Counted from the first letter of the stretch, positions 1-7,654 are shown. The stretch: DNA of 13,978 nt from Spirochaeta sp. (GCA_020201015.1 JAIVHN010000182.1:1-13978); one strand, 5' to 3'. Numbers and translations are program-made. The notes: a model not told the origin generated them from the letters alone.

Positions 1-2057
1 TCCAAGACTATGTTACTCATGCCGGTAAGGTACTCATTAAGCAGCCGAACCAAGTCGCCCGGTGACATCTTCTCAGCAATAGTAGAAAAACCCTTAACGT
101 CGGTAAACATTGCGGTAAGCACCTTGGAGTCACCCCCCAAGCTCAGGCGTTCCGGATCTTCAATAATCTGGCTAATAACATCTGCAGACAGATAACGCGA
201 AAACGCGGACCTGAGAAAGCTCTTTTCACCCTCTGCCCGCAAGAACTTTACCAACGAAATTCCAAAGAAACTCAGAAACACGGCCATTGCAGGAGTGAAA
301 ACTGAAAGAAACATACCGGTAAATACGAAGAAGGCAGAAACCCCCACAATGACCGCGATCAAGAACAAAAGCCCTACAATTATTGCTCGTTTCGGGGTTG
401 CGCCACGAATCAGCAGCGCCACCACGAAGCTCAGAATCAGGCCGAGAACCATGCCGTACCATGGCGGTAGCTCGACCAGGAAGTCTCCAGCCAAAATAGT
501 GTTAGCTACCGCAGGGTGAATTCCAACATTGATGTACTGTTCATCAAAAGGGTTTACACCAATATCCGTCGTGGAGATACTAGTGTGTCCAATAACGGCA
601 AAGGCACCGTCAAATGTACTCTGCAGCCGCTCTCGCAACTCAATCAAGTTGGTAGCAATGGCCCCGGTTGCCTCAAAGAAAAGCGGCGCATCTTCAAGAA
701 TCGCCTCATAGTCTTGACGCACGTGGTCGGGCAGGTCTTCCGACTCCAGTACACGATTCAACTCACCTAAGAGGCGTTCCTCGGCATCACTTTCAAAAAA
801 GCGGGCAAGCCGCGCAAAAAAGAACTCGCGCACCTCCTCATATTCATCCATGAGTTCACGGTCTCCGCCCGCCATGGCACGGTCACGTAGTCTTTGCCCG
901 TGGGTATAGGCCGGGAGCAAGTCCTCACCGGAGTCGTGAAAACTCAGGAATCCAGCATCTTCCATAGCCACAAGATTGTAGAGAAGATCCTCCTCATACA
1001 GGTCATGTACCACCAGATCATTAAATGAGACGTGAGTAAAGCTGTCGGCATACTCCTTTGGTGGCCAGGTAATGAGCATGCGTCCGTCAAAGCTTCGTGG
1101 AATGCGAATGTCGCCAATGCCACGCTCAGGGTGTTGCGCATCACGCAGGATGAAAGCTCCGGGGCGCACCTCGATGTCCGGGTTACCTAACCAATCCAAC
1201 AAGGGGCGAAAAGCCAACTGCGCAAATGGCCTGTCTTCGTGGATTGCCAGCAGCTCAATCCGGCGCCGGACGCCGTCCTGGTCAACGACAACGTTAGGAA
1301 AGCCAGCGCCTGCCGCCCGTGTGGCGATGGGTGGCAAGGTAGGTTGTATGTCGGCCGCCACCGGGAGTGTATCCAGTGCGCCGGTAACATTTGAAAGGGC
1401 AATCTCATTCAGTACATAGTCTCGGTGTTCCTCACTCACCGATATAAGGCCGACATCGTCAGGCAACATAGTGTTGGTATAAAAAACGTTGCCAAACAAA
1501 CGTGCAGACTGCCCCAAGTACTCATCGTTATCTCGTGCGATGGACCGAACCAAACTCAGCAGCTCTGCCCGTGACTGGTCGGTCAAATCTACCAGCTCCA
1601 GCACGAACTCCTCAGCCTCTTCCAACGGTATCATGCCGCTCTGAAGGGCTCCGAACAGCGACTCAATATTGTCACGTAGGAGCCCAAACTCTTCGGCAAA
1701 GGCCAGCGGGATTTCATTCTCAAGCAGCTCGGAGTCGACTCCCCGCGGACTGCGATCAACATACTCAATATCAAACAAGGCATAGTTGAGCCCAAGTTCG
1801 CGAGCTACGATCAACCCGTCGGCAACCACATGTCGACTCCATGGCCACATACCCACCTGCGCTATTGCCAGGTCATCAATGTCCAGCAAAATGATGTCTG
1901 AGCGTTCCTCTACTGGTTTACGCATGCCGAGCAGTTGGTCATATGCGGTGCGTTCAAGTGCACGAAACTGCGGCAACAGTCCCGCTAGCGCAACCAGAAT
2001 TGCCGCGACCACTGCAATTAAGAGATATTTATTTTGTTCATTTTGACGTTTGGACAT
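1..2057 (-). CDS. CHASE2-domain adenylate/guanylate cyclase (3' end cut by window edge)
   Basis: Membrane class III nucleotide cyclase, expected to make cAMP (or cGMP) in response to an extracytoplasmic signal. I translated 685 codons from the ATG at 2055-2057, which has a GGAGG Shine-Dalgarno 4 nt upstream. A TM helix at about residues 11-30 is followed by a large extracytoplasmic CHASE2 region (about 35-530). It contains DIILLDIDDLAIAQ and WPWSR near its start, GFPNVVVDQDGVRRR in the middle and FAVIGHTS near its end. Three TM helices follow at about 535-600. The cytoplasmic cyclase domain begins with LTAMFTDVKGFSTIAEKMS, and D653 would be the first metal-binding aspartate. The frame is still open at position 1, so the second metal Asp and the purine-selecting residues are not visible, and cAMP versus cGMP cannot be decided. 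The CHASE2 region is much longer than usual because of two helical inserts. It lies downstream of, and in the same direction as, the antiporter gene. Confidence 0.93.
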   Translation of the reverse strand, partial: MSKRQNEQNKYLLIAVVAAILVALAGLLPQFRALERTAYDQLLGMRKPVEERSDIILLDIDDLAIAQVGMWPWSRHVVADGLIVARELGLNYALFDIEYVDRSPRGVDSELLENEIPLAFAEEFGLLRDNIESLFGALQSGMIPLEEAEEFVLELVDLTDQSRAELLSLVRSIARDNDEYLGQSARLFGNVFYTNTMLPDDVGLISVSEEHRDYVLNEIALSNVTGALDTLPVAADIQPTLPPIATRAAGAGFPNVVVDQDGVRRRIELLAIHEDRPFAQLAFRPLLDWLGNPDIEVRPGAFILRDAQHPERGIGDIRIPRSFDGRMLITWPPKEYADSFTHVSFNDLVVHDLYEEDLLYNLVAMEDAGFLSFHDSGEDLLPAYTHGQRLRDRAMAGGDRELMDEYEEVREFFFARLARFFESDAEERLLGELNRVLESEDLPDHVRQDYEAILEDAPLFFEATGAIATNLIELRERLQSTFDGAFAVIGHTSISTTDIGVNPFDEQYINVGIHPAVANTILAGDFLVELPPWYGMVLGLILSFVVALLIRGATPKRAIIVGLLFLIAVIVGVSAFFVFTGMFLSVFTPAMAVFLSFFGISLVKFLRAEGEKSFLRSAFSRYLSADVISQIIEDPERLSLGGDSKVLTAMFTDVKGFSTIAEKMSPGDLVRLLNEYLTGMSNIVL

Positions 2058-2114
2058 ATGACCTCCGAAGTGAGCCTAAGATACCACACCAAGGCTAAAT
2101 GATCGATAACGTGC

Positions 2115-2142
2115 ATAGTACTGCGGACCCAAGCTTTTGCAA
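2115..2142 (-). promoter_or_regulatory. candidate sigma70 promoter of the cyclase gene
   Basis: Read on the minus strand, TTGCAA (2137-2142) and TACTAT (2115-2120) are separated by 16 bp. The predicted start of transcription is near 2108, which leaves about 50 nt of leader before the Shine-Dalgarno and ATG. Its position in the 119-bp gap after the antiporter stop suggests the cyclase can be transcribed on its own. Spotted by eye only. Confidence 0.4.
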
Positions 2143-2176
2143 AGGCCGATATGTCTGTGCCTACGGGTCTACGTCT

Positions 2177-4372
2177 TTAGCGATTCTGCTTCTTGACAGC
2201 TTCTTCCTGCAGATACGCTATCACCTTGTGCTCATCAATCATTGATAGCAAGGCCCAGCGGCTTTCCTCGTCCTTGAGTACACCGGAAATAGTAGACAGG
2301 AGTTGTAAATGTGGGCCCGGGTTGCTCTTAGGCGAGACAATAAGGACAACAATATACGTAGGTTCGCCGTCTACCGAGTCAAAGTCCATACCGTCACGGG
2401 CAAAGCCGATAGCAAAGCTCATGCGCGAAGCACCGTCACTCTTGGCATGTGGAACGGCAATACCATACTGCATGCCTGTACTGAGTACTCGCTCACGGGC
2501 TATCGCGTCTGCTGTAACCCGCTCTCTATCTTTAACACGACCGGCTGCAAACAGCGTATCAACGAGCTCCTCTATAACCGCCTCTTTCGTGGTGCCTGTC
2601 AGGCGCATTTTCACGCAACGGGGTCCGGAATAGCGACCAAGCGCAAACTGATCGTGCCCCAACTCCGCCGAGATCTCGCGCCCCATCTCGGTGGGCTTGG
2701 ACACGGTCTTTAGTTGTTCAACGGTGCGGTGCAGGTCAAGCAGCGCCTCGTAAACGACCGTCTTGATAAAGCCCACCGAGTTCTGGTCGGAACTAAACAC
2801 AATGCGATCCGAGTACACTGTGAAGGAGAAGAACACATCCTCCTTACGCATGCGATACACAGTCTCTTCAAGATCTATTCTGTGGGCAAAAAAGCCCTCG
2901 CTGCGAAATTCCTTAAGAACTGCAGCCTCGACAAGTTCAGTCATGTTTGCGTTGGGGAACTCAAAGCGCGTTAGTATGCCCCCGGGCGCTACGAACTTTT
3001 TACGCGTGCCGACGCCGTCACGCTCCATTATTTTTTTGAGATTTGGCGACCCCGCAATGGTAGACAAAAGCACAAGCAGCACGGCAACTCCAAAAAGACG
3101 TGCATCAAGAATCCCGCCCGATACACCAATGCCGGCAATAATAAGCGCCACTTCACCCCGAGGCACAAGACCGGAGCCGATTCGCAACGCACCCAGTTTA
3201 TTGAAACCCATGAGAAGCGCGGGCCCGCCGCTGCCAACGAGTTTGCCTATATTCGAGGCAATTGCAAAAGCTAATCCAAGCAGCAGCACATCCCAGGAAA
3301 ATAAAACCCAAATATTAACCAGCATGCCCATGACCGTAAAAAAGATCGGCACAAAGAAAGCCGTCAGCGGTTCCATGTTCTCCTGTATGACATACGCTAT
3401 ATCGGTCTTAGATAAGGTCAGTCCCATGACATAGGCACCGATAATCATTGCAAGACCGGACATTTCAAAAATTCCGGCCAAGAGGAAGGACAATCCTAAA
3501 GCGAGCACACTAAAGACAGTGGCACTCTTGAACCCCTTAAGAAACTCGCCAATTCGACGCGCAAAGATGAGGCCCAGAGCGGTAAAACCTAACCATACTC
3601 CGATTGCCAAAAAGAATATTCTTGCTACCTCGCCCCACTCAATGCCGCCGTTGCCGCTCTCGGTAGCCGCAATAACACCAAGCGCCACCGCGAGGCCTAC
3701 TATTGCGAGCACATCTTGCACAACCGCCGAACTGATAATAGTAACGCCTTCGGGAGAGTCTATGCTCCGCGCTTCAGACAAGATCCGTGCAGGAATGCCA
3801 ACCGAGGCCGCCATACTCAGCACTCCAAGGAAAATACTCTGCGGAGCACCCATCCCAAGCCCCATGCCCACCGAGATCGCAACGGCACCTAATACAAATG
3901 CCAAAAACGCCCCGCTTACGCCAATCACACTGCCCTTTACCGAGAAACGTAAGAACATGGCAAGATCGGTTTCGAGACCGGTGGTAAACAGCATGATGAT
4001 GGCGGCAATTGTTGCGAAGCCGTAAAGCTCGGTTGTGACCGGAACTGCTCCAATAACAAGCGGGAACACGCCATCCACTAAAAACGGAACCGGGACTGAA
4101 CCAAGCAAATAGGGGCCAATCACTATACCGGCAACTAACTCACCCACTAGAGACGGGAGACCAAAACGTCGGAATAAAGATCCAAATGCTCGCGCGGCAA
4201 AAATTATTATGCCCAGTTGCACCGCAAGCACCGTCATTTCATGGGTTAAACCGGCGCCATACTCACCGGTAGATGCAATAAGCGGCCATGAAGTGCCTAA
4301 GAGACACACAAGGCCAAAAAAGAGTCGTCGCAAAGCGCGGGATTGAAAGGCATGCAGTTGATGCAGAATCAT
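2177..4372 (-). CDS. CPA2-type Na+(K+)/H+ antiporter fused to a PTS EIIA domain
   Basis: Inner-membrane monovalent cation/proton antiporter of 731 residues. A hydrophobic N-terminal segment (about 15-35) may be a signal peptide or an extra helix. The CPA2 transport core spans about 44-445, with GLETD at 132-136, VVQD ending at D220 (a probable ion-binding acid) and GLVPRGEVALIIAG at 401-414. An uncharacterised soluble segment (about 464-575) follows. Residues about 585-725 are a type 2 (fructose/nitrogen class) EIIA domain with the active-site pattern GIAVPHAKSDG; H642 is the expected phospho-histidine. Antiporters with C-terminal EIIA-like domains are known, so the fusion is unlikely to be an assembly error. 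Direct phosphorylation by HPr or NPr would tie ion exchange to PTS state; this is inference, as no PTS genes are in the window. A strong promoter ends only 9 nt before the ATG and no Shine-Dalgarno is seen. Confidence 0.93.
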   Translation of the reverse strand: MILHQLHAFQSRALRRLFFGLVCLLGTSWPLIASTGEYGAGLTHEMTVLAVQLGIIIFAARAFGSLFRRFGLPSLVGELVAGIVIGPYLLGSVPVPFLVDGVFPLVIGAVPVTTELYGFATIAAIIMLFTTGLETDLAMFLRFSVKGSVIGVSGAFLAFVLGAVAISVGMGLGMGAPQSIFLGVLSMAASVGIPARILSEARSIDSPEGVTIISSAVVQDVLAIVGLAVALGVIAATESGNGGIEWGEVARIFFLAIGVWLGFTALGLIFARRIGEFLKGFKSATVFSVLALGLSFLLAGIFEMSGLAMIIGAYVMGLTLSKTDIAYVIQENMEPLTAFFVPIFFTVMGMLVNIWVLFSWDVLLLGLAFAIASNIGKLVGSGGPALLMGFNKLGALRIGSGLVPRGEVALIIAGIGVSGGILDARLFGVAVLLVLLSTIAGSPNLKKIMERDGVGTRKKFVAPGGILTRFEFPNANMTELVEAAVLKEFRSEGFFAHRIDLEETVYRMRKEDVFFSFTVYSDRIVFSSDQNSVGFIKTVVYEALLDLHRTVEQLKTVSKPTEMGREISAELGHDQFALGRYSGPRCVKMRLTGTTKEAVIEELVDTLFAAGRVKDRERVTADAIARERVLSTGMQYGIAVPHAKSDGASRMSFAIGFARDGMDFDSVDGEPTYIVVLIVSPKSNPGPHLQLLSTISGVLKDEESRWALLSMIDEHKVIAYLQEEAVKKQNR

Positions 4373-4381
4373 TTGTTACAA

Positions 4382-4410
4382 ACTATAGAAAGCTCGATAG
4401 CTGATGTCAA
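4382..4410 (-). promoter_or_regulatory. near-consensus sigma70 promoter of the antiporter gene
   Basis: On the minus strand a perfect TTGACA (4405-4410), a 17-bp spacer and TATAGT (4382-4387, 5 of 6 consensus) lie just upstream of the antiporter. Only 9 nt separate the -10 from the ATG, so the transcript should start 0-3 nt before the start codon. Confidence 0.75.
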
Positions 4411-4450
4411 TGCACGAACCTACGTCATCACCGCAATTGTATTGAGTTGC

Positions 4451-4479
4451 GTGGCAAACAATTCCAGAAGAGCTATACT
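4451..4479 (+). promoter_or_regulatory. sigma70 promoter of the aminotransferase gene, start-codon proximal
   Basis: GTGGCA (4451-4456, 4 of 6) and TATACT (4474-4479, 5 of 6) are separated by 17 bp. The -10 ends 6 nt before the ATG at 4486, so the A of the ATG is the predicted first transcribed base. This makes the in-frame upstream TTG at 4447 an unlikely start, because it would lie upstream of the transcript. Confidence 0.55.
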
Positions 4480-4485
4480 AGAAGT

Positions 4486-5334
4486 ATGATTGGTACATAC
4501 TTCTGGCTCAATAACGAACTACGTCCGGTTGCCGAGGCGGTCGTCCCGGCCGATGACATTAACTTTGCTTACGGGTTTGGGGTCTACGAAACCCTTAAGA
4601 TCAGAAAGCGACTCCTTTATTTCAAGGAACAGCATGTAGATCGGTTGCTACATTCCACACATATCATAGGTCTTGAGCACCCGTACCAGGCGGCGGACCT
4701 ATCTCACGCTCTGTCGGAATTGTGCAGAGCCAACTCCTTGGAAGACGCAAACATCAAGATGTTGTTAATTGGAGCCGAGAGCCCCGAACATACCAAATTA
4801 TACATTATGGCACTCGCGCCGTTTTTCCCCCCGCGCACAAGTTACCGTGACGGGGTGCACACCATCACAGTTCAGGCTGAACGACCATTTCCAGAAGCCA
4901 AGTCGCTGTCCATGCTGGTAAGCACCATTGCCTTCCGTTCGGCGCGCCGCGCAGGCGCGTATGATGCACTCTTGGTTGACCGTGAAGGGTTTATTCGCGA
5001 GGGCACGCGTACGAATGTGTTCTACTGTGACATGGCGTCGCCTGAGATCGTGTACACGCCGCCACGATCTACGGTGCTTGACGGAGTTACCCGAAGAACT
5101 GTAATTGAGGCCCTGAATGAAGATGGGATAGATGTGGTGGAGCGTTCACTTCATTCGGGCGAGCTGGGCAAGTTTTGCGGGCTTTTTCTCACCAGCACCT
5201 CAAGCAAGATCATACCGGTTGCTTCGGTAGATTCACACCAGGTGCCTGGATCATTACTTACCCGGCGAGCACTCAAGGTGTACAACGACTACCTCGAGCG
5301 CTACCGGGCAAGCCTGGATAAGCAGGCAAGGTAG
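4486..5334 (+). CDS. class IV PLP-dependent aminotransferase
   Basis: Fold-type IV PLP enzyme of 282 residues, the family of branched-chain amino acid aminotransferase, D-amino acid aminotransferase and aminodeoxychorismate lyase. Visible family marks are NFAYGFGVYETLKIR (26-40), the catalytic lysine K139 in EAKSLSML, ALLVDREGFIREGTRTNVF (161-179) with the PLP-contacting E172, GVTR (200-203) and LTSTSSKIIPV (235-245). All key residues are present, so it should be active. The motifs do not let me choose between branched-chain transaminase and aminodeoxychorismate lyase, and there are no pathway neighbours, so I give no symbol. The start is the ATG at 4486, chosen from the position of the promoter -10; an in-frame TTG at 4447 would add 13 residues of poor character. 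It is divergent from the antiporter and convergent with the symporter. Confidence 0.9.
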   Translation: MIGTYFWLNNELRPVAEAVVPADDINFAYGFGVYETLKIRKRLLYFKEQHVDRLLHSTHIIGLEHPYQAADLSHALSELCRANSLEDANIKMLLIGAESPEHTKLYIMALAPFFPPRTSYRDGVHTITVQAERPFPEAKSLSMLVSTIAFRSARRAGAYDALLVDREGFIREGTRTNVFYCDMASPEIVYTPPRSTVLDGVTRRTVIEALNEDGIDVVERSLHSGELGKFCGLFLTSTSSKIIPVASVDSHQVPGSLLTRRALKVYNDYLERYRASLDKQAR

Positions 5335-5353
5335 CAGGACGAATCCTCCTACC
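5330..5353. terminator. hairpin overlapping the aminotransferase stop, possible bidirectional terminator
   Basis: GGTAG (5330-5334) pairs with CTACC (5349-5353) and AGGA (5336-5339) pairs with TCCT (5344-5347), with one C/C mismatch and a CGAA tetraloop. The TAG stop codon (5332-5334) is part of the stem. It sits in the 38-bp gap between two convergent genes, so it could serve both strands. Neither side has a clear U-tract, so it may instead be an mRNA 3'-end stabiliser. Confidence 0.4.
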
Positions 5354-5372
5354 ATGCCACACGGTATACTAA

Positions 5373-6728
5373 CTACTCTTTCGCCTCAGGCGATTCCATG
5401 TAGCTGTTCTTCTCCTTCACGAGTACACCGGCAAGTACCAGCAACGCGATTAGGTTCGGAGCCGCCATGAGTCCATTCATAGTGTCCGCAATACTCCAGA
5501 TCAGCTCAAGACCACCAACGGCACCGACCATTAAGAAGCCAAGGAAGACAATGCGGTACGGCAGCACAATTTTCTTGCCGAAGATGTATTCCCAACTCTT
5601 CTCGCCGTAGAAAGACCAGGTAAGCATGGTGGTGTAGGAGAACAGAATAAGACCAACAAGCACGATTGTACCACCTGGGCCCGGAAGTCCGGCATTGAAG
5701 GCCGCCGATGCGAGGCCCGCACCCGTTTCACCGGTTTCTATAACTCCGGTAGTAAGAATAACGAGGGCTGTCATGGTACATACAACGATGGTATCAATGA
5801 AGACTTCCCAGATACCCCACATACCCTGACGAGTTGGAGAGTTCTTGGCCTGGGCATGGATAATAGACGCGGCACCCAGTCCTGCTTCGTTTGAGAAGAT
5901 ACCACGAGCAATACCAAAGCGTACCGCCATAGCTACACCAGAACCCGCAAATCCACCGGCTGCTGCCGCAGGGTTAAAAGCATAGTAGAAGATCTGGCCA
6001 AAAGCAGAACCAATCTCTGCAACATTCATCAATATGACAACCAACGAACCAAGTACATAAACAACGGCCATGAACGGCACCAGTTTTTCAGCTGTTGCAC
6101 CAATTCGCTTAACGCCACCAAGAATAACCGCACCAACCAACACGATAGCTATACCACCGGTGACCCAGGTCGGCACGCCGAAGGCACTCATAGAGTCCGC
6201 CATAGTGTTAGCCTGTACCATGTTGCCGATGCCGAGGGCTGCGATACCCGCAAGCAATGCATACACTACAGCAAGCCATTTCCATTTCGGACCAAGCCCT
6301 TTCTCGATGTAGTACATAACACCACCGCGAACGGTGCCGTCGGCATCGACCTCACGGTATTTGACACCCAGAGATGCCTCACCAAATTTTGTGGCCATCC
6401 CCACAAGGGCAGATATCCACATCCAAAAAATGGCTCCAGGTCCACCAAGGGCAATTGCGGTACTTACACCGGCAATATTACCAACACCGATAGTGGCCGC
6501 CATTGCCGAACTAACGGCCTGGAAGGAGCTAATTGCTCCACCCTCTTCTTCTTTTTTCCTGCTAAAGAAACGGCCAAAGCTCTGTCTCCATGTCAGCCTA
6601 ATTTTGGTGAACTGAAAAAAACCAAGCCGCACGGTCAAGTACAGACCGGTTCCAATAAGAAGAACCATAAATGGGGGGCCCCAAACGATTCCGTTGAGCC
6701 AGCTGTTAAATGCCATCAATGCGTCCAC
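5373..6728 (-). CDS. sodium:alanine/glycine symporter (AGCS family)
   Basis: Polytopic inner-membrane symporter of 451 residues that takes up a small neutral amino acid (alanine or glycine class) with Na+. The AGCS pattern is clear: TIGVGNIAGVSTAIALGG (79-96), the conserved loop with GPGAIFWMW then GMATKFGE (97-117), RGGVMYYIEKGLG (134-146), and GIARGIFSNEAGLG further on. About ten or eleven hydrophobic helices are visible, and the length is normal for the family. The start is taken as GTG at 6726-6728, because GGAGG lies exactly 6 nt upstream; an in-frame ATG at 6788 would add 20 unlikely residues (MKLCFTLKRY...) upstream of that Shine-Dalgarno. A possible but poor promoter lies upstream (TTGACG at 6793-6798, weak -10). 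It converges with the aminotransferase, and the Na+-coupled uptake fits functionally with the nearby cation antiporter. Confidence 0.93.
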   Translation of the reverse strand: MDALMAFNSWLNGIVWGPPFMVLLIGTGLYLTVRLGFFQFTKIRLTWRQSFGRFFSRKKEEEGGAISSFQAVSSAMAATIGVGNIAGVSTAIALGGPGAIFWMWISALVGMATKFGEASLGVKYREVDADGTVRGGVMYYIEKGLGPKWKWLAVVYALLAGIAALGIGNMVQANTMADSMSAFGVPTWVTGGIAIVLVGAVILGGVKRIGATAEKLVPFMAVVYVLGSLVVILMNVAEIGSAFGQIFYYAFNPAAAAGGFAGSGVAMAVRFGIARGIFSNEAGLGAASIIHAQAKNSPTRQGMWGIWEVFIDTIVVCTMTALVILTTGVIETGETGAGLASAAFNAGLPGPGGTIVLVGLILFSYTTMLTWSFYGEKSWEYIFGKKIVLPYRIVFLGFLMVGAVGGLELIWSIADTMNGLMAAPNLIALLVLAGVLVKEKNSYMESPEAKE

Positions 6729-6734
6729 AATGCA

Positions 6735-6739
6735 CCTCC
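6735..6739 (-). promoter_or_regulatory. Shine-Dalgarno that fixes the symporter GTG start
   Basis: GGAGG on the minus strand, 6 nt before GTG (6726-6728). It decides the start against the longer ATG reading from 6788. Confidence 0.7.
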
Positions 6740-6913
6740 GCTTTTCTGTTAAGGTTATGTAACGCTTAAGAGTAAAACACAGTTTCAAAGCCCGTCAAGA
6801 CAAACAACTCACCAAACCACTTAAATTTGCAATATGTCATGAATCTTCGGCAGAACTGTCAAATCATCGGGATTTTCTCGTGCGCTTGCGCGCATCTTGG
6901 GTCGCGGGCAAGC

Positions 6914-6942
6914 TTGTGGTTCGCTTGATGTATCCGTATAAT
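6914..6942 (+). promoter_or_regulatory. sigma70 promoter of ndk
   Basis: TTGTGG (6914-6919), a 17-bp spacer and a perfect TATAAT (6937-6942). The predicted start near 6949 gives a leader of about 65 nt. The leader holds a small inverted repeat (TCGAT at 6956-6960 with ATCGA just after) and then the AAGGAG Shine-Dalgarno at 7000-7005. I see nothing else definite in the 285-bp gap between the symporter and ndk. Confidence 0.65.
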
Positions 6943-7013
6943 GCGGGCATAGTGTCGATTTTACAAACATCGATCCGTTACGTACACACAATCTCATATA
7001 AGGAGCGCATTGA

Positions 7014-7466
7014 ATGGCCAACGAAAAAACTTATGTCATGTTAAAGCCCGGCGTGTTAGAACGCAAAATTGTAGGCGAAATCCTCAGCCGTTTTGAGAAA
7101 AAAGGGCTACGCATTGCCGCGCTTAAGTTACGGAAAATTCCCCGTGAACTCTGCGAGCAACACTACGCCGAACACAAAGACAAATCCTTTTTCGGTGAGT
7201 TGGTTAACTATGTTACCGGAGGCCCGGTAGTTACCATGGTTATTGCCGGTGAAGAAGCAATTGCCACGGTCCGCAAAATTTGCGGAGCAACGAAACCGGC
7301 AGATGCAGCTCCCGGGACAATTCGCGGCGACTACGGCGCGGTGGTCACAAAAAATGTAATTCACGCATCGGACTCTGCGGAAAGTGCCGCTCGTGAGATT
7401 AAGCTGTTCTTTGAGATTGACGAGGTCATTGATTACACAACCGGGGACGACGTCTTCTTGGTATAG
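7014..7466 (+). CDS. ndk: nucleoside diphosphate kinase
   Basis: Cytoplasmic enzyme that moves the gamma-phosphate from ATP to other (d)NDPs through a phospho-histidine. At 150 residues it has the normal bacterial length. Visible are TYVMLKPGV with K11, GPVVTMVIAGEEAI (70-83), GATKPADAAPGTIRGDYG (91-108) and the catalytic site NVIHASDSAESA with H117. The ATG at 7014 has an AAGGAG Shine-Dalgarno 8 nt upstream. The gene appears monocistronic: a tRNA follows after 116 bp with its own possible promoter, and no obvious terminator hairpin is seen after the stop. Confidence 0.97.
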   Translation: MANEKTYVMLKPGVLERKIVGEILSRFEKKGLRIAALKLRKIPRELCEQHYAEHKDKSFFGELVNYVTGGPVVTMVIAGEEAIATVRKICGATKPADAAPGTIRGDYGAVVTKNVIHASDSAESAAREIKLFFEIDEVIDYTTGDDVFLV

Positions 7467-7533
7467 CGGCGTGGTGCGGTGGACTGATCCAGACTGCGCA
7501 TGAGATGACGCGCATGTCGAAACAGCCCACCTC

Positions 7534-7563
7534 TGGACAAGGCTCTCTAAGTTCTGGTACGAT
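7534..7563 (+). promoter_or_regulatory. candidate promoter of tRNA-Cys
   Basis: TGGACA (7534-7539), an 18-bp spacer and TACGAT (7558-7563, 4 of 6). Transcription would begin near 7570, about 13 nt before the mature tRNA. Co-transcription with ndk is the alternative. Confidence 0.35.
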
Positions 7564-7582
7564 GCTGGACATTCCTTTCTAC

Positions 7583-7654
7583 GGCGCCGTACCCAAGTGG
7601 TAAGGGGGAGGTCTGCAAAACCTTTATTCACCGGTTCGAATCCGGTCGGCGCCT
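7583..7654 (+). tRNA. tRNA-Cys (anticodon GCA)
   Basis: A full cloverleaf folds by hand. The acceptor is GGCGCCG (7583-7589) with CGGCGCC (7647-7653). The D stem is CCC/GGG around AAGTGGTAA. The anticodon stem is GAGGT/ACCTT with one G-U pair, and the loop CTGCAAA gives anticodon GCA. The T stem is ACCGG/CCGGT around TTCGAAT. The discriminator base 73 is U (7654), a known cysteine tRNA identity element, which supports the assignment. The 3' CCA is not encoded (TCC follows), so it must be added by nucleotidyltransferase. A pyrimidine-rich stretch follows the gene. I see nothing else recognisable in 7655-7769. Confidence 0.97.

Noticed and set aside
2068..2096. Inverted repeat AGCCT...AGGCT in the cyclase leader as a terminator or riboswitch
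   Set aside because: Only 5 bp of stem around a 14-bp loop and no U-tract; not better than chance.
2763..3434. Long plus-strand open frame (223 codons) antisense to the antiporter
   Set aside because: The minus-strand antiporter is unmistakable by motif. The opposite frame encodes a Ser/Pro/Thr-rich sequence with no recognisable family, as expected of a shadow.
3519..4025. Plus-strand open frame (168 codons) antisense to the antiporter membrane core
   Set aside because: Pro/Ala/Thr-rich complement of hydrophobic helix codons, with no ribosome site or family motif.
4447..4485. TTG at 4447 as the aminotransferase start
   Set aside because: It overlaps the -35 region of a good promoter and has no Shine-Dalgarno; the added 13 residues are not typical of the family.
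6728..7013. Riboswitch or small RNA in the symporter-ndk gap
   Set aside because: Apart from the ndk promoter and a 5-bp leader hairpin I could not fold any known riboswitch core (for example glycine) here.
6821..7021. Minus-strand 66-codon frame between the symporter and ndk
   Set aside because: It overlaps the ndk promoter and leader, has a Cys/Arg-rich random look and no Shine-Dalgarno.
7128..7631. Minus-strand frame of 167 codons over ndk and the tRNA gene
   Set aside because: It covers both a certain kinase gene and a certain tRNA; no motif or Shine-Dalgarno supports it.
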